Assembly (NCBI RefSeq): GCF_014397025.1 | Contig: NZ_JACJUO010000001.1 | Coordinates: 639,501-703,500, forward strand | Length of the DNA stretch: 64,000 nt | Reading direction: 5' to 3' | DNA from: Ochrobactrum sp. Marseille-Q0166 | GTDB lineage: Bacteria; Pseudomonadota; Alphaproteobacteria; Rhizobiales; Rhizobiaceae | Shown: positions 39,786 through 49,805 of the stretch, in pieces | Numbering within the stretch: the stretch's first letter is position 1 | Layout: every line of letters begins with the position of its first letter | Notes under the pieces: generated by a model | What the model saw: the letters and a program-made list of their open reading frames with translations, nothing else | The model's database searches: none | Told to the model about the DNA's origin: nothing | Translations under genes and position numbers: made by a program

Positions 39786-40724
39786 ATGAGCGCGTTGTCG
39801 ATAAGCAGTTCCTCCACAGTTCCAGCATTGCGTTTGCCTATCTCGCCGCGCAAAGCGGTGCCTGCTCCGTCATCCTCCCCCCAATCCATGATCCGAAATG
39901 CCATGTCAGCGCCCTATCTTGAGCGTGACGAAGAGCGTTCTTTGGCGATCGCCTGGAAAGAAAACCAGGATCAAGAGGCGCTGCATCGCATGACTGCATC
40001 GCATATGCGATTGGTTATTTCGATGGCAGGGCGTTTCCGTAAGTTTAAACTTCCAATGAGTGATCTTATTCAGGAAGGTTATGTTGGCCTCCTTGAAGCC
40101 GCAGCGCGCTTTGATCCCGAGCGTGAGGTTCGTTTTTCCACTTATGCTTCGTGGTGGATACGCGCCTCAATGCAGGACTATATTCTGCGCAACTGGTCGA
40201 TTGTCCGCGGTGGTACGAGCTCTGCGCAAAAGTCGCTGTTCTTCAATCTTCGCCGCTTGCGCTCCAAGCTTGCACAGGAAGACGAAACACTGACAAAAGC
40301 CGAGATTTATCGCCAGATTTCTACTCAGCTCGGTGTCTCAGCCAGTGATGTTGAAGTTATGGACAGCAGGCTTTCAGGCTCGGATAGTTCCCTTTCGGCA
40401 TCGATAAATAGTGATGAATCGGGCACTTCCACACGCATGGATTTCCTTGTTGACGATCATCCTTTGCAGGATGAGGTCGTGGAAGGCACAATCGATACAG
40501 AGCGCCGCGCCAGTTGGCTCCATGCAGCGCTCCATGCGTTGAATGAACGTGAGTTGCACATCATCCGCGAACGCCGGCTCGACGATGACGGCGTGACACT
40601 GGAAGCGCTGGGAGAAAAGCTCGGCATTTCAAAGGAACGCGTTCGCCAGATTGAAAGCCGGGCAATGGAGAAGCTTAAACTGGCCTTGCTCGACCAGCAC
40701 GAGATGGCGGCTTATCAAGCCTGA
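39786..40724 (+). CDS. rpoH: RNA polymerase sigma factor RpoH (RpoH2 type)
   Basis: Alternative heat-shock/stress sigma-32-class factor, 312 residues. Region 2 (LIQEGYVGLLEAAARFDPEREVRF, FSTYASWWIRASMQDYI), the RpoH box SLFFNLRRLRSKLA and region 4 (LEALGEKLGISKERVRQIE) are present. The long Ser/Pro-rich N-terminal stretch (residues 1-35) and divergent RpoH box point to the RpoH2 branch of Rhizobiales. AGGAGA precedes the ATG. Its EcfG-like promoter suggests control by the general stress response. It overlaps the convergent MOSC gene by ten bases. Confidence 0.94.
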   Translation: MSALSISSSSTVPALRLPISPRKAVPAPSSSPQSMIRNAMSAPYLERDEERSLAIAWKENQDQEALHRMTASHMRLVISMAGRFRKFKLPMSDLIQEGYVGLLEAAARFDPEREVRFSTYASWWIRASMQDYILRNWSIVRGGTSSAQKSLFFNLRRLRSKLAQEDETLTKAEIYRQISTQLGVSASDVEVMDSRLSGSDSSLSASINSDESGTSTRMDFLVDDHPLQDEVVEGTIDTERRASWLHAALHALNERELHIIRERRLDDDGVTLEALGEKLGISKERVRQIESRAMEKLKLALLDQHEMAAYQA

Positions 40725-41404
40725 TTTCCCTGAAGTCGGGCTGACCAATCTTCGACCTTGCGGTTTTCAAGACGGCGGACGGCGTAGCGCTTCCAGCCGT
40801 CTGCGAGGTGGGGGATCTCTGCCATAAGCGCCAGCTCATCATAATTGAGCATATCGACATAAAGCAGATGCCATACGCGATGCAGCGTCCATTCCGGTGA
40901 CAGGCGCTCGACAAGGCGCATCGTATCGCCTGTGCTAACCATTCCCTCTTCAAGAACCCGATAATACCAGCCGCTGCGGCCGCTCTTCTGCACGCGAGTT
41001 GCCATATCCGTGATGTCGAAGCGAGCGTTGAGTTTCCAGCAAGGCTGGCGGCCCTGCGAGACTTCAACGAGCGCACTGCCAAGGCGGAAACGATCTCCAA
41101 CCGCCACATTATGCTCGGTCAGACCGGTGGTGGAAATGTTTTCGCCAAACGCGCCGGGCATTTCGAGGCGTGGATTTCTACCGACATCGTCAACCCAGCT
41201 TGCATAATGATCGTGCGGGTAATGATGCAGAGCCTTTTCGGGGCCGCCATGCACTTTCCTGTCGCCCTGGGCATCACATTCGAGCCCCTCACGCAGCAGA
41301 CGAACGGAGCCGGATACGGGTTTCTTATCGATGCCGCTCGGTGCGCCACGCGGCCCCAATGGAGCGATTTGGCCTGCAAGCAATGATTCGACGATGACTT
41401 CCAT
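40715..41404 (-). CDS. MOSC-domain protein (YiiM-like)
   Basis: 229 residues from ATG 41404 (MEVIVESLLAGQIAPLG); the longer frame to 41476 is not family-like. MOSC domain with KVHGGPEKALHHYP and the conserved cysteine in GRQPCWKLNARF, then a C-terminal three-helix domain (3-alpha) near the end. MOSC proteins handle molybdenum-cofactor sulfur; YiiM relatives reduce N-hydroxylated compounds with Moco. Lies 43 bases downstream of the M48 protease on the same strand. Confidence 0.9.
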   Translation of the reverse strand: MEVIVESLLAGQIAPLGPRGAPSGIDKKPVSGSVRLLREGLECDAQGDRKVHGGPEKALHHYPHDHYASWVDDVGRNPRLEMPGAFGENISTTGLTEHNVAVGDRFRLGSALVEVSQGRQPCWKLNARFDITDMATRVQKSGRSGWYYRVLEEGMVSTGDTMRLVERLSPEWTLHRVWHLLYVDMLNYDELALMAEIPHLADGWKRYAVRRLENRKVEDWSARLQGNQA

Positions 41405-41447
41405 GGGGTTAAAGGTCTCGTGATTTAACCGATTGATACAACATGCT

Positions 41448-42878
41448 TTACTCGCTGATGATCTTGACGCGATCACCTACGGAAACTGTAGCACCCGCCG
41501 ACATGGCATTGAGCAGACGGAAGAGTTCAAGTTTACGCGTTGTGCCTTGCATACGTGCCGACAGGCTCGCCATCGTGTCTCCCGGTTTCACGGTCACAAC
41601 ACGGATGCGCAATGGCTTCAGCGCTTCCTGTTCGGTCGGCGTCAGCAGACGGAAAGACTGAGTCACAGTCTGCGATGCAGGCTGCAGAGCGGTGCTGCCC
41701 TTCGGGGCCGCCGTGAGGAAGCGGTAGACCTTGTTGTTGGTGCTGATCACCACAATTTCAAATTGCCAGCGCTCGGCGCTTGCACGAGCGGTTGCTGCAG
41801 GCAGGCCGTTAATGGTAGTTGCGCGGATTGAACTCTCATCCAGCCCCGTGACCCAGCCTGATTTGATGTAATCGGTAAGGCTTGATCCTGAAGGAAGCGA
41901 TGCGCCGTCAAAACGGATTGCTACTTCGCCGGGACCGCTTGCCATCACCGCCGTTGCCGAATTATCAATCGTAAAGCCGTTAGGTGCCGTAAAGGTGACG
42001 CCTAGCTTTGGATGAATGAAAGTCTGTTCGCGAACATAGCCTTGGCTCGGCGTGTCACCATAAAGCAGTCCGTCGATACCGTTGAGGAAGGAATCACGAT
42101 CTGTTGTACCAACGCCCGGCGCACCGATGCGGCGCGCGTGGCCGAGTGCAAGCTGAATACGCTGCGGCGTTGCCGGGTGACTTGCAAGGAAGTCGAGGCT
42201 TGCATCGGTTGCGCCCGATACAGAGCGGAAATCGGTATAGGCTTCCATCGATTGCAGGAACCGGGCGGAGGCAAAAGGATCGTAGCCTGCTTCGCCAATC
42301 ATCTTGATGCCGATAGCATCGGCCTGCAGTTCCTGATTGCGCGAGAACTGTGCAAGACGAAGCTTGCCGCGGATGGTTGCTTCGCGGCTTGCGCTCTCAT
42401 TATGCAGCACTTCGGTGGCGACACGCCCCGCAATAGCCGTTTCGGCTTCCTTCTCCTGACGAAGGATGCCGTGATTGGCGACAACGTGCCCCATTTCGTG
42501 CGCGATGACGGCTGCGACTTCAGACGAGTCGTTGGCCAGCGCCAGCAGGCCGCGCGTTACGTAAAGAAAACCGCCCGGCAAAGCGAAGGCATTGATGTTG
42601 GGGCTGTCGAGGATTGTGATGCGATAGGTCTGATCGGGCTTGTCGGAAACCGTTGTCAGGTTGCCGACGATCTTGGCGACCATGCGCTCAAGCTTCGGAT
42701 CTTTATATTCGCCGCCGTAAGTGGCGAGGATGCGTGGATGCTGTTGCGCGCCGATCTGTGCCAGCCGGTCGTTACGGGTGACGTTTTCAACGGTGACAGG
42801 ATTTGATGAAGGCTGCAGTCCAAGATCCTTGCTTGAATTGATCGACTGGCAGCCCGAAATCAGGCTGACAGCAAGCAA
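41448..42878 (-). CDS. M48-family metalloprotease lipoprotein with C-terminal LysM-like domain
   Basis: 476 residues or more. Zinc-protease motif HEMGHVVANH and a downstream ELQADAIG glutamate identify the M48 family (BepA/LoiP-like, outer-membrane quality control). Lipobox ISGC gives a lipidated cysteine near the start; the last ~50 residues (VKPGDTMASLSARM, VGDRVKIIS) look LysM-like. The start is not settled: the frame stays open upstream to about 42990 with basic residues suited to a signal peptide (RNWRKPAIGFG) but without an ATG or GTG, so a TTG or other rare start is needed. Confidence 0.88.
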   Translation of the reverse strand: MLAVSLISGCQSINSSKDLGLQPSSNPVTVENVTRNDRLAQIGAQQHPRILATYGGEYKDPKLERMVAKIVGNLTTVSDKPDQTYRITILDSPNINAFALPGGFLYVTRGLLALANDSSEVAAVIAHEMGHVVANHGILRQEKEAETAIAGRVATEVLHNESASREATIRGKLRLAQFSRNQELQADAIGIKMIGEAGYDPFASARFLQSMEAYTDFRSVSGATDASLDFLASHPATPQRIQLALGHARRIGAPGVGTTDRDSFLNGIDGLLYGDTPSQGYVREQTFIHPKLGVTFTAPNGFTIDNSATAVMASGPGEVAIRFDGASLPSGSSLTDYIKSGWVTGLDESSIRATTINGLPAATARASAERWQFEIVVISTNNKVYRFLTAAPKGSTALQPASQTVTQSFRLLTPTEQEALKPLRIRVVTVKPGDTMASLSARMQGTTRKLELFRLLNAMSAGATVSVGDRVKIISE

Positions 42879-43121
42879 GCCAAAACCAATGGCTGGTTTC
42901 CGCCAATTGCGCTGTGCCCGTTCTGGCAGAGAAAGGGGGAGACACAGGGAGGCCCGGAGACGGGTCGTGTGACGGAACAGTATTTTACCCTCGCAATTGA
43001 ATCAGCACCGTTGGCATTGGCGCAAATCTAGCCATAGACTGAAGTACCTACAAGAAGTAGATCAGTCCTCAAAGCCGTTCTTCAAGGCGAATGCGAACAA
43101 AATATGTCCACAGCGTTAACT

Positions 43122-43868
43122 CTATTTGAGCTTTGAGGTTTCACCACCGATATAGTGTTTCAAAGCTTCCGGTCCAGATGGCGATAGCAGCGCATGGGCC
43201 GGGCCTTGTGCAGAAATTCGGCCATTGTCGAGAAATAGCAACAGTGTATCGAGATAGAGCGCGTCTTCCGGCGTATGCGTGACCATCAGAACGGTCATGC
43301 CGTTTTCCTTGTGCAGCTCCCGCACAAGATCAAGCATCTGGTGCCGCAGTGCAGGCCCAAGCGATGCAAAGGCTTCGTCCAGCAATAAGACCGGTCTTGC
43401 CCGCACCAGCGCGCGTGCAATTGCGACGCGCTGGCGTTCACCACCCGAAAGGGCTTCGGGTTTGCGGTTCTCTTTGCCTTTCAGCCCCACACGATCCAGT
43501 GCCGTTGCGATTGCTGCGCGGTCCTGCTGGTTTAGCCTCAGGTTCGGGGAACGGCCAAGCCCGACATTCTGTTCAACGCTCAGATGAGCAAACAGATTGT
43601 TTTCCTGAAACACCATCGATACGGGCCGAGATGCTGGCGGCAGGCTCGTTACATCCTGATTGCCAATTGTAATCTTCCCTGATTGCGGGGTTTCAAAACC
43701 GGCAATTAGGTTAAGTAAAGTGGATTTGCCTGAGCCGCTTGGTCCGACAATTGCTGCAATCGCGCCGCCCGGAATGATCGCTTCAAATTCCATTATCGTT
43801 TCGCCATAGTTGAAACGCACATCATGGAGCTTGATTTCGCTGAGATTACTCTTGCTGAGCGCATTCAT
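43122..43868 (-). CDS. thiQ: Thiamine ABC transporter ATPase ThiQ
   Basis: 248 residues; Walker [10 protein letters not shown], signature [17 protein letters not shown] and Walker [13 protein letters not shown]. Last gene of thiBPQ; its ATG overlaps the thiP stop by four bases. Energises uptake of thiamine and its phosphates. Identification as a thiamine rather than iron system rests on the TPP riboswitch ahead of the operon. Confidence 0.93.
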   Translation of the reverse strand: MNALSKSNLSEIKLHDVRFNYGETIMEFEAIIPGGAIAAIVGPSGSGKSTLLNLIAGFETPQSGKITIGNQDVTSLPPASRPVSMVFQENNLFAHLSVEQNVGLGRSPNLRLNQQDRAAIATALDRVGLKGKENRKPEALSGGERQRVAIARALVRARPVLLLDEAFASLGPALRHQMLDLVRELHKENGMTVLMVTHTPEDALYLDTLLLFLDNGRISAQGPAHALLSPSGPEALKHYIGGETSKLK

Positions 43869-45493
43869 TTAAGCGGACTTTCCTTTCGGGCTGCGGCTGC
43901 GCGGTCGGCAATCATCATCAGACAAAGACATAGGATTCCGAGAATCAGCGCAAGGCCCGCTGCATCGAATGTGCGGTAGCTGCCCATACGCTGCAACAGC
44001 AGATAGGGCAGGGTTTGCAGCGCGTCGCTGCCAAAAAGCGCAATTGTGCCGAGATCGCCCAGAGAAAGCGCCATTGCAAATGCGAATGCCATGCCAAAAG
44101 GCCTGCGAATGGCTGGCCAGTCGATGAGCCGCAACCGGTTCAAGCCGGATATGCCGAGCTGCGCGCAAAGTCGATTATGACGAACAGCTGATGTATCCCA
44201 TGCCGGACGCAGCAGGCGCACGGCAAAAGGCATCGCCATTGCCGCATTGACTGTCACGACCATGAAAGGAGCCATCGTGAATGGGTCGGTGAAGTGACGC
44301 AGCAAAATAAACCAGCCGGCACCAATGACGATGGGCGGCATCACAAGGATGAGGCTTGCACCCGTATCGAAGAGATTTGCCAAGCGCCTGCTTTTGGTTG
44401 CTTCGCGCGCGATCACAAGGGAAAGCGACAGGATGACGGCAAGAAGCGCTGCACCAAATCCCAGAACAATGCTGGTGCCAATGGCATTTAATACGGCTCT
44501 TTCACTCATCAGGCGCATGAGATCAGCGGCAAGCCCGGATACCACAATGCCCGTAACGGGCAAGGCCACATAGAGAAAGCCGATGCTAATGGCCACTATA
44601 TTAAAGAGGCGTTCAAGGCCGTCTGGCCCGCCATAGCGGCGCGGGGCAGTGGTGAGAGTGAACCCCTCTTCCGAAGGTCGACCCGTGAGGCGTAAGGCTG
44701 CGAGAATCAATATGGTGAGTGTCAGCTGCGCCAATGTGAGTGCCACAGCGCGTGCTGGATCAAAATCGAAATGCAGGCTTTGATAGATTGCAACTTCCAG
44801 TGTCGTGGCGCGTGGCCCGCCGCCGAGGGTCAGAACCGTTGTGAAGCTCGTCACGCACAGCATGAAGATAAGGCCAATCATGCCGGGCAGGTTGCGCCTT
44901 ATGGTCGGCCATTCGATCAGACGAAAGCGAGCTGTGCCCTTCATGCCGAGTTGTGCTGCGAGTTTCCAGTAGTCAGCGGGTATCGATTCATAGGCTGCCA
45001 GAATGAGCCGAACCGCCAGGGGCATGTTGAAAAATACATGCGCGATCAGAATGCCTGCCAAACCGTAAATATCGGGTTGTACCGGATATCCCAGCACCTG
45101 AGATATCTGCGCAATAAAGCCATTGCGTCCGTAAATGCTGGTAATACCGAGCACAGTTACAAGAGCGGGCAGGGCGAGTGGCAGCGCGAAAAGGCGCAGG
45201 ATCAGCCCGCGCCCCGGAAAACCGGCTTCCGAATAAAGTGCGCGCGCCACCGGAATGGCAAACAGCACCGAAAGCAGGCTCGACAGAACTGCCTGCCAGA
45301 TCGTGAAACGTGCGATACGCTGAAGATAGGGATCAAGAAATATGCTGAAGCTAAAGCCGCTCGCCTCAAGCCCCAGGGCGATTAGCGAGCCGCCGACCAG
45401 ACTTGCCAGAAAGCCAAGCGCCAGTACGCCCGCAAGAGATTTGATTGCGGGCGTTGTCTGGACTGGCCGGGTTCTGGTCAGCGTTTCACTCAT
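43865..45493 (-). CDS. thiP: Thiamine ABC transporter permease ThiP
   Basis: 542 residues from ATG 45493, a fused double permease with about twelve membrane helices and two EAA-type loops (EYESIP-like at [18 protein letters not shown], and [20 protein letters not shown]). Overlaps thiB by four bases. The open frame extends 21 bases further but the ATG at the overlap matches family starts ([10 protein letters not shown]). Confidence 0.93.
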   Translation of the reverse strand: MSETLTRTRPVQTTPAIKSLAGVLALGFLASLVGGSLIALGLEASGFSFSIFLDPYLQRIARFTIWQAVLSSLLSVLFAIPVARALYSEAGFPGRGLILRLFALPLALPALVTVLGITSIYGRNGFIAQISQVLGYPVQPDIYGLAGILIAHVFFNMPLAVRLILAAYESIPADYWKLAAQLGMKGTARFRLIEWPTIRRNLPGMIGLIFMLCVTSFTTVLTLGGGPRATTLEVAIYQSLHFDFDPARAVALTLAQLTLTILILAALRLTGRPSEEGFTLTTAPRRYGGPDGLERLFNIVAISIGFLYVALPVTGIVVSGLAADLMRLMSERAVLNAIGTSIVLGFGAALLAVILSLSLVIAREATKSRRLANLFDTGASLILVMPPIVIGAGWFILLRHFTDPFTMAPFMVVTVNAAMAMPFAVRLLRPAWDTSAVRHNRLCAQLGISGLNRLRLIDWPAIRRPFGMAFAFAMALSLGDLGTIALFGSDALQTLPYLLLQRMGSYRTFDAAGLALILGILCLCLMMIADRAAAARKESPLK

Positions 45494-46494
45494 TTGCTGG
45501 AAGCAGCCAGCCATTCATCGACCCAGGCCTTACGGTTCTTTGCAACCTCGTCTGCCGGGATGAGAAGGGTCTTTTCAGGCTTCGGCAGTTTGTCGAAGGC
45601 GGCCGCAAGAGGCGCGGAGGTTTTGCCTGCCGGGAACATCCAGTTGGTTTCAGGGATTACATCCTGAAAGCCGGGGCCGGTCATGAAAGCGAGGAATTTC
45701 TGCGCCAGCGGGTTCTTGGCACCGGTTGTTGTCTGGGCGGCAAGCTCGACCTGAAGGTAATTGCCTTCAGGATAAGCCAGCGCCTTATAGCGCTCCGTAT
45801 TCTCGGCAATCATATGATAGGCAGGAGAGGTGGTGTATGACAGCACCATTGGTGCTTCACCCTTGGTGAACAGGCCATAGGCTTCCGACCAGCCCGGCGT
45901 AACCGTGAGAATGCGCTTCTGCAGCTTTTCCCAAGCTTCGCCTGCCTGATCGCCATAGACAGATTTGATCCAGAGCAGAATGCCGAGGCCCGGTGTCGAT
46001 GTGCGCGGATCCTGAATGACGATCTTTTGCGAAGGATCGCCTTCGACCAGCTCTTTCAGGCTTTTCGGCGGATTTGGCAGCTTTTCGGAATCATAGACAA
46101 TAGCGAAATAGCCGTAATCATAAGGTACGAAAATATCGTCCTTGAAGTCGCCAGGCACTTTGACATTGGAAAGATCAATGCCGCTTGGCGCGAAGTAGCC
46201 CGTGGCGCGTGCTTCGGTGGTCAGGTTCGTGTCGAGGCCAAGAACGATGTCCGCTTTGGTATTGCCGCCCTCAAGCTTGAGGCGATTGAGCAGTGCTACG
46301 CCATCGGCTGATGCCACCCATTCCAGCTCGCAATCGCATTCTTTCTCGAAGTTTTCCTTGACCTTTGGGCCTGGACCCCACTCCGAAACGAAGCTGTCAT
46401 AGGTGTAGATGGTCAACTTGTCTTTGGCGTGAGCAACAGGTGCAAAGGCAAAAGCTGCGCTCAGCGACAGTGTAAGCAGAGATAAAAGCCGCAT
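45490..46494 (-). CDS. thiB: Periplasmic thiamine-binding protein ThiB
   Basis: 334 residues with a signal peptide ([20 protein letters not shown], cleaved after AHA). [19 protein letters not shown] and the central LLWIKSVYG and [14 protein letters not shown] segments match ThiB (periplasmic thiamine/TPP binding) in the family that also holds iron-binding FbpA proteins. AAAGGA lies about ten bases before the ATG, just downstream of the riboswitch. Confidence 0.94.
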   Translation of the reverse strand: MRLLSLLTLSLSAAFAFAPVAHAKDKLTIYTYDSFVSEWGPGPKVKENFEKECDCELEWVASADGVALLNRLKLEGGNTKADIVLGLDTNLTTEARATGYFAPSGIDLSNVKVPGDFKDDIFVPYDYGYFAIVYDSEKLPNPPKSLKELVEGDPSQKIVIQDPRTSTPGLGILLWIKSVYGDQAGEAWEKLQKRILTVTPGWSEAYGLFTKGEAPMVLSYTTSPAYHMIAENTERYKALAYPEGNYLQVELAAQTTTGAKNPLAQKFLAFMTGPGFQDVIPETNWMFPAGKTSAPLAAAFDKLPKPEKTLLIPADEVAKNRKAWVDEWLAASSK

Positions 46495-46556
46495 AACGGC
46501 ATGTCCTTTCTTTCATTGAAAAGGATTGAGCGCCGTTGTCGAAAACCGGAGCGCAT

Positions 46557-46652
46557 CTAATCCCTCCGCCGGTACAAACCGGATCAGGTTCAGCGGGTTA
46601 GCCGGCGTACGGCCTCTCAGCCATTCGAAGATTGAATGGCACCCCGTTAGAG
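46557..46652 (-). ncRNA. TPP riboswitch (THI element) controlling thiBPQ
   Basis: Read on the minus strand the element has CTGAGAGG followed by ACCCGCTGAACCTGATCCGG, the two most conserved parts of the THI box, with an outer stem GGGGTGCC...  and a terminal GGAGGGATTAG-like close. It ends about 60 bases before the thiB ATG. High TPP should lower thiBPQ expression, probably by hiding the ribosome site since no terminator hairpin with a U-run is evident between them. Confidence 0.93.
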
Positions 46653-46741
46653 CGGAGTTGACAATAGATGTTTGCATCGGGAAGGGCAAGGGATTGCAAT
46701 GCGGGCTTTGAGCTATAATTTCTGCATGTTATGAGCGGTTT

Positions 46742-47386
46742 ATGAGCACATTTGTCATTCTACTCGGCGGCGATCTTGTCGTCACGGATCGTTTGAAAAG
46801 CCAGATTGCAGGAGCGCGTGTTCTTGCGGCGGATAGTGGCATACGTCATGCGGTCGCGCTGGACGTAGAGCCGGAGCTGTGGCTGGGGGATTTTGATTCC
46901 GCATCCGATGCGTTGAAAGAACAGTATGCCCATGTGCCGCAAAAGACTTTTCCGCGTGCCAAAGACATGACCGATGGCGAGCTTGCGCTGTCGGAAGCCT
47001 ATGAGCGGGGTGCGGAAAAGGTCATTTTGTGCGGTGCCTTCGGCGGTGCGCGTACTGATCATACGCTGCTGCACCTCACCATGGCGACAGCGCAGGCGGC
47101 AGAGGGGCGCACCATTCTTCTATCCAGTGGAGAGGAAGAAGCCTGGCCTCTGATACCCGGCGATTTTCTCTACGATTTTGCAGACGGCACGTCGTTCAGC
47201 GTGATAAATTTCTGCAAGGTTGAGGGCTTGTCGATCAAAAATGCAGAGTGGCCGTTAGATAATGTGACACTGCCGTTCGGCTCTTCCTGGACCGTTTCCA
47301 ACATTGTGCGTGGAACTCTTTGTGTTTCCGTGCGTTCAGGTCTAGCGATACTTGTAGCCAACTTTGGTGAAGAGACCCCACTTTAG
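46742..47386 (+). CDS. Thiamine pyrophosphokinase
   Basis: 214 residues; converts thiamine to TPP. The motifs ADSGIRHAVAL, WLGDFDSASD, KDMTDGELAL and GAFGGARTDHTLLHL are those of the TPK catalytic domain, and the C-terminal SNIVRGTLCVSVRSG block is the TPK B1-binding domain. It is divergent from thiBPQ across the riboswitch region, so import and activation of thiamine are encoded back to back. No riboswitch is seen on its own side. Confidence 0.93.
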   Translation: MSTFVILLGGDLVVTDRLKSQIAGARVLAADSGIRHAVALDVEPELWLGDFDSASDALKEQYAHVPQKTFPRAKDMTDGELALSEAYERGAEKVILCGAFGGARTDHTLLHLTMATAQAAEGRTILLSSGEEEAWPLIPGDFLYDFADGTSFSVINFCKVEGLSIKNAEWPLDNVTLPFGSSWTVSNIVRGTLCVSVRSGLAILVANFGEETPL

Positions 47387-47532
47387 AATGGCTGCTAACC
47401 TTACCAATTGAAACTGCTTGACGCTGACGGTTGAAACGTATTGTAAATGTTCCCAAGCGGGTAAAATCTGCTTTACGCCGAAATTGGGGACGCAAAGTCG
47501 GTGTTGGTGTAACTCTATTAGGAGATTGTTTC

Positions 47533-47817
47533 ATGAAATCACGTCTTTCCATGATTGCAATCGTCGGCGCGCTTGCGTTCTCAACAGCAGCATGCACGAC
47601 GGCTGAACAGCGTACTGCTGGCTATGGTGTCGGTGGTGCAGCTCTTGGTGCGCTCGCTGGCGGTGCTATCGGCGGCAATGGCCGCGGTGCTCTGGCTGGC
47701 GCAGCAATCGGTGGCGTCGCCGGTACGCTTCTTGGTGCAGCACAGACCCGTAACGGCGTTCAGTACTGCCGTTATCGCGATAACTACGGTCGCGTTTATG
47801 AAGCACCTTGTAACTAA
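47533..47817 (+). CDS. Glycine-zipper lipoprotein, unknown function
   Basis: 94 residues. Lipoprotein signal MKSRLSMIAIVGALAFSTAAC with lipobox TAAC gives an acylated Cys21. The mature part is a glycine zipper (GVGGAALGALAGGAIGG then GALAGAAIGGVAG), followed by a short YCRYRDNYGRVYEAPC tail with two cysteines. Similar small outer-membrane lipoproteins are common in Brucellaceae. TAGGAGA precedes the ATG; a terminator follows, so monocistronic. Confidence 0.9.
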   Translation: MKSRLSMIAIVGALAFSTAACTTAEQRTAGYGVGGAALGALAGGAIGGNGRGALAGAAIGGVAGTLLGAAQTRNGVQYCRYRDNYGRVYEAPCN

Positions 47818-47846
47818 GCTGATCGTCTAGCGGTTACAATTCTCAA

Positions 47847-47880
47847 GCAGGCCGGGTAACCCCGGCCTGCTTCTTTTTTG
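47847..47880 (+). terminator. Rho-independent terminator after the glycine-zipper lipoprotein
   Basis: AGCAGGCCGGG/CCCGGCCTGCT stem followed by TCTTTTTT. Confidence 0.92.
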
Positions 47881-47956
47881 GCCATACCATTTGACAGAAC
47901 GTGTTTTGTCCCCGACAAGCAGGGCAGAAATTTCAACGGCATTTTCAAAGAGAACC

Positions 47957-49783
47957 ATGGCACCTCCGCTTCTTCGCCTCGATCAGATCAAGCTTACCTT
48001 TGGCGGCACCCCGCTTCTGGAAGATGCAGCCCTTTCGGTTAGTGAGGGCGACCGCATTGCGCTGGTCGGACGCAATGGTTCTGGCAAGTCAACCCTGCTT
48101 AAAATTGCAGCGGGCATGGTCGAACCAACATCTGGCGAAATCTACAAACATCCAGGTGCCACTATCCGCTATCTGCCGCAGGTGCCTGATCTTGATGGCT
48201 TTGCCAATGTGCGCGCTTATGTGGAAGCTGGTCTTGGACCAACGGATGATCCGCATCGCGTGACCTATCTGCTGGAACATCTGGGCTTGACCGGCGAGGA
48301 AAAGCCCGATCACCTGTCGGGCGGTGAAGCGCGTCGTGCAGCCCTTGCCCGCGTGATTGCTCCGCAGCCTGATGTGCTTCTGCTCGACGAGCCGACCAAC
48401 CATCTTGATCTCACGACGATCGAATGGCTTGAAGGTGAGCTGCGCCAAATCCGTTCGGCCATCGTTCTAATCTCGCACGACCGCCGCTTTCTGGAGAATG
48501 TCAGCCGCTCAACGGTCTGGCTTGATCGTGGCCTTACCCGCCGCATCGATCAGGGCTTTGGTCATTTCGAGGAATGGCGCGACAAGATTCTAGAAGAAGA
48601 AGAGCGGGATCATCACAAGCTTGGACGCCAGATTGCGCGCGAGGAACATTGGTTGCGCTATGGCGTAACCGCACGGCGCAAGCGCAATATGCGCCGTCTC
48701 GGTGAGTTGCACTCCATGCGCGCTGATTTCCGCAATCATCGCAAGGCGCAGGGCACAGCAGTTCTGACGGCAAGTGATTCCAAAGAATCCGGCAAGCTGG
48801 TGATTGAAGCGAAGAAGCTTAACAAGGCCTATGGTGAACGCGTTCTTGTTCAGGATTTTTCGGCCCGTGTTCAACGTGGTGATCGCATCGGCCTTGTTGG
48901 ACCAAACGGCGCAGGCAAGACCACGCTTTTATCGATGCTGACCGGCAAGCTTGAGCCGGATTCCGGTACATTGCGTCTTGGCGTTAATCTGGAAATGGCC
49001 GAGCTTGATCAGAAGCGTGAAAGTCTGAACCTTGATGACACGCTTGCGCATTATCTCACAGACGGGCGCGGGGAGAGTCTCGTGGTGAATGGCGAGCAGC
49101 GCCATGTTGTCTCCTACATGAAAGACTTCCTGTTTCAGCCGGAACAGGCGCGGACCCCCATCCGCGAACTTTCCGGTGGTGAACGCGCACGTCTGATGTT
49201 GGCACGCGTTCTGGCACGGCCTGCAAATCTGCTGATCCTTGACGAACCGACCAACGATCTCGACATGGAAACGCTTGATCTGTTGCAGGAACTGGTTTCC
49301 GGCTTTCCGGGAACAGTCATCCTTGTCAGCCACGACCGCGATTTTCTTGATCGCACTGTGACGTCTGTGATCGCGCCGGAAGGTGATGGCAACTGGCTCG
49401 AATATGCTGGTGGCTATGCCGATATGATGGCACAGCGTAAAGAGCAGGCGTTGGCAAAGCGTAACGTCAAGACGGCGAGCGCTCGTACTGATGAAAAGGA
49501 TGAGGATGCATCCCAGCCCCGGAGTGGTGAGAAGCGCGATGAAAAGCGCAAGCTTTCCTATAAGCAGAAATTCGCACTTGAAACCCTACCCGGCAAAATG
49601 GATGCTTTGGCAAAGGAAATGACTCTGCTGGAAGGCAAGCTTGCCGACCCGCAGCTTTACGCCAAGGACCCGACGCTGTTTTCGAAAACCGCCGATCTTC
49701 TTGAAAAGAAGCGCTCTGAACACTCTGCCATGGAAGAAGAATGGCTGGAACTGGAGATGTTGCGCGAAGAGATCGAGGGATAA
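47957..49783 (+). CDS. ABC-F family ATPase (Uup-like)
   Basis: 608 residues from ATG 47957; the frame upstream to 47891 is not family-like. Two ABC domains without membrane segments: GRNGSGKST and LSGGEARRAALARVI, then GPNGAGKTT and LSGGERARLMLARVL, with Walker B LLLLDEPTNHLDL and LILDEPTNDLDM. The inter-domain linker is arginine-rich (RRKRNMRRL), and the C-terminus has a charged coiled coil (KMDALAKEMTLLEGKL). ABC-F proteins act on ribosomes; Uup also affects DNA branch intermediates. Ends within a 10-bp hairpin. Confidence 0.94.
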   Translation: MAPPLLRLDQIKLTFGGTPLLEDAALSVSEGDRIALVGRNGSGKSTLLKIAAGMVEPTSGEIYKHPGATIRYLPQVPDLDGFANVRAYVEAGLGPTDDPHRVTYLLEHLGLTGEEKPDHLSGGEARRAALARVIAPQPDVLLLDEPTNHLDLTTIEWLEGELRQIRSAIVLISHDRRFLENVSRSTVWLDRGLTRRIDQGFGHFEEWRDKILEEEERDHHKLGRQIAREEHWLRYGVTARRKRNMRRLGELHSMRADFRNHRKAQGTAVLTASDSKESGKLVIEAKKLNKAYGERVLVQDFSARVQRGDRIGLVGPNGAGKTTLLSMLTGKLEPDSGTLRLGVNLEMAELDQKRESLNLDDTLAHYLTDGRGESLVVNGEQRHVVSYMKDFLFQPEQARTPIRELSGGERARLMLARVLARPANLLILDEPTNDLDMETLDLLQELVSGFPGTVILVSHDRDFLDRTVTSVIAPEGDGNWLEYAGGYADMMAQRKEQALAKRNVKTASARTDEKDEDASQPRSGEKRDEKRKLSYKQKFALETLPGKMDALAKEMTLLEGKLADPQLYAKDPTLFSKTADLLEKKRSEHSAMEEEWLELEMLREEIEG

Positions 49784-49797
49784 TGACTATCCCTCGA
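49773..49797 (+). terminator. Hairpin across the ABC-F stop codon
   Basis: TCGAGGGATA/TATCCCTCGA perfect 10-bp stem with ATGAC loop, containing the TAA. No T-run follows, so termination is uncertain; it lies between convergent genes and could slow readthrough from either side. Confidence 0.45.
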
Positions 49798-49805
49798 AGA
49801 CGTGT

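Noticed and set aside
45490..46494. Reading the binding protein/permease/ATPase set as an iron(III) FbpABC system
   Set aside because: ThiB and FbpA look alike, but the TPP riboswitch directly upstream and the adjacent TPK gene fix it as thiamine transport.
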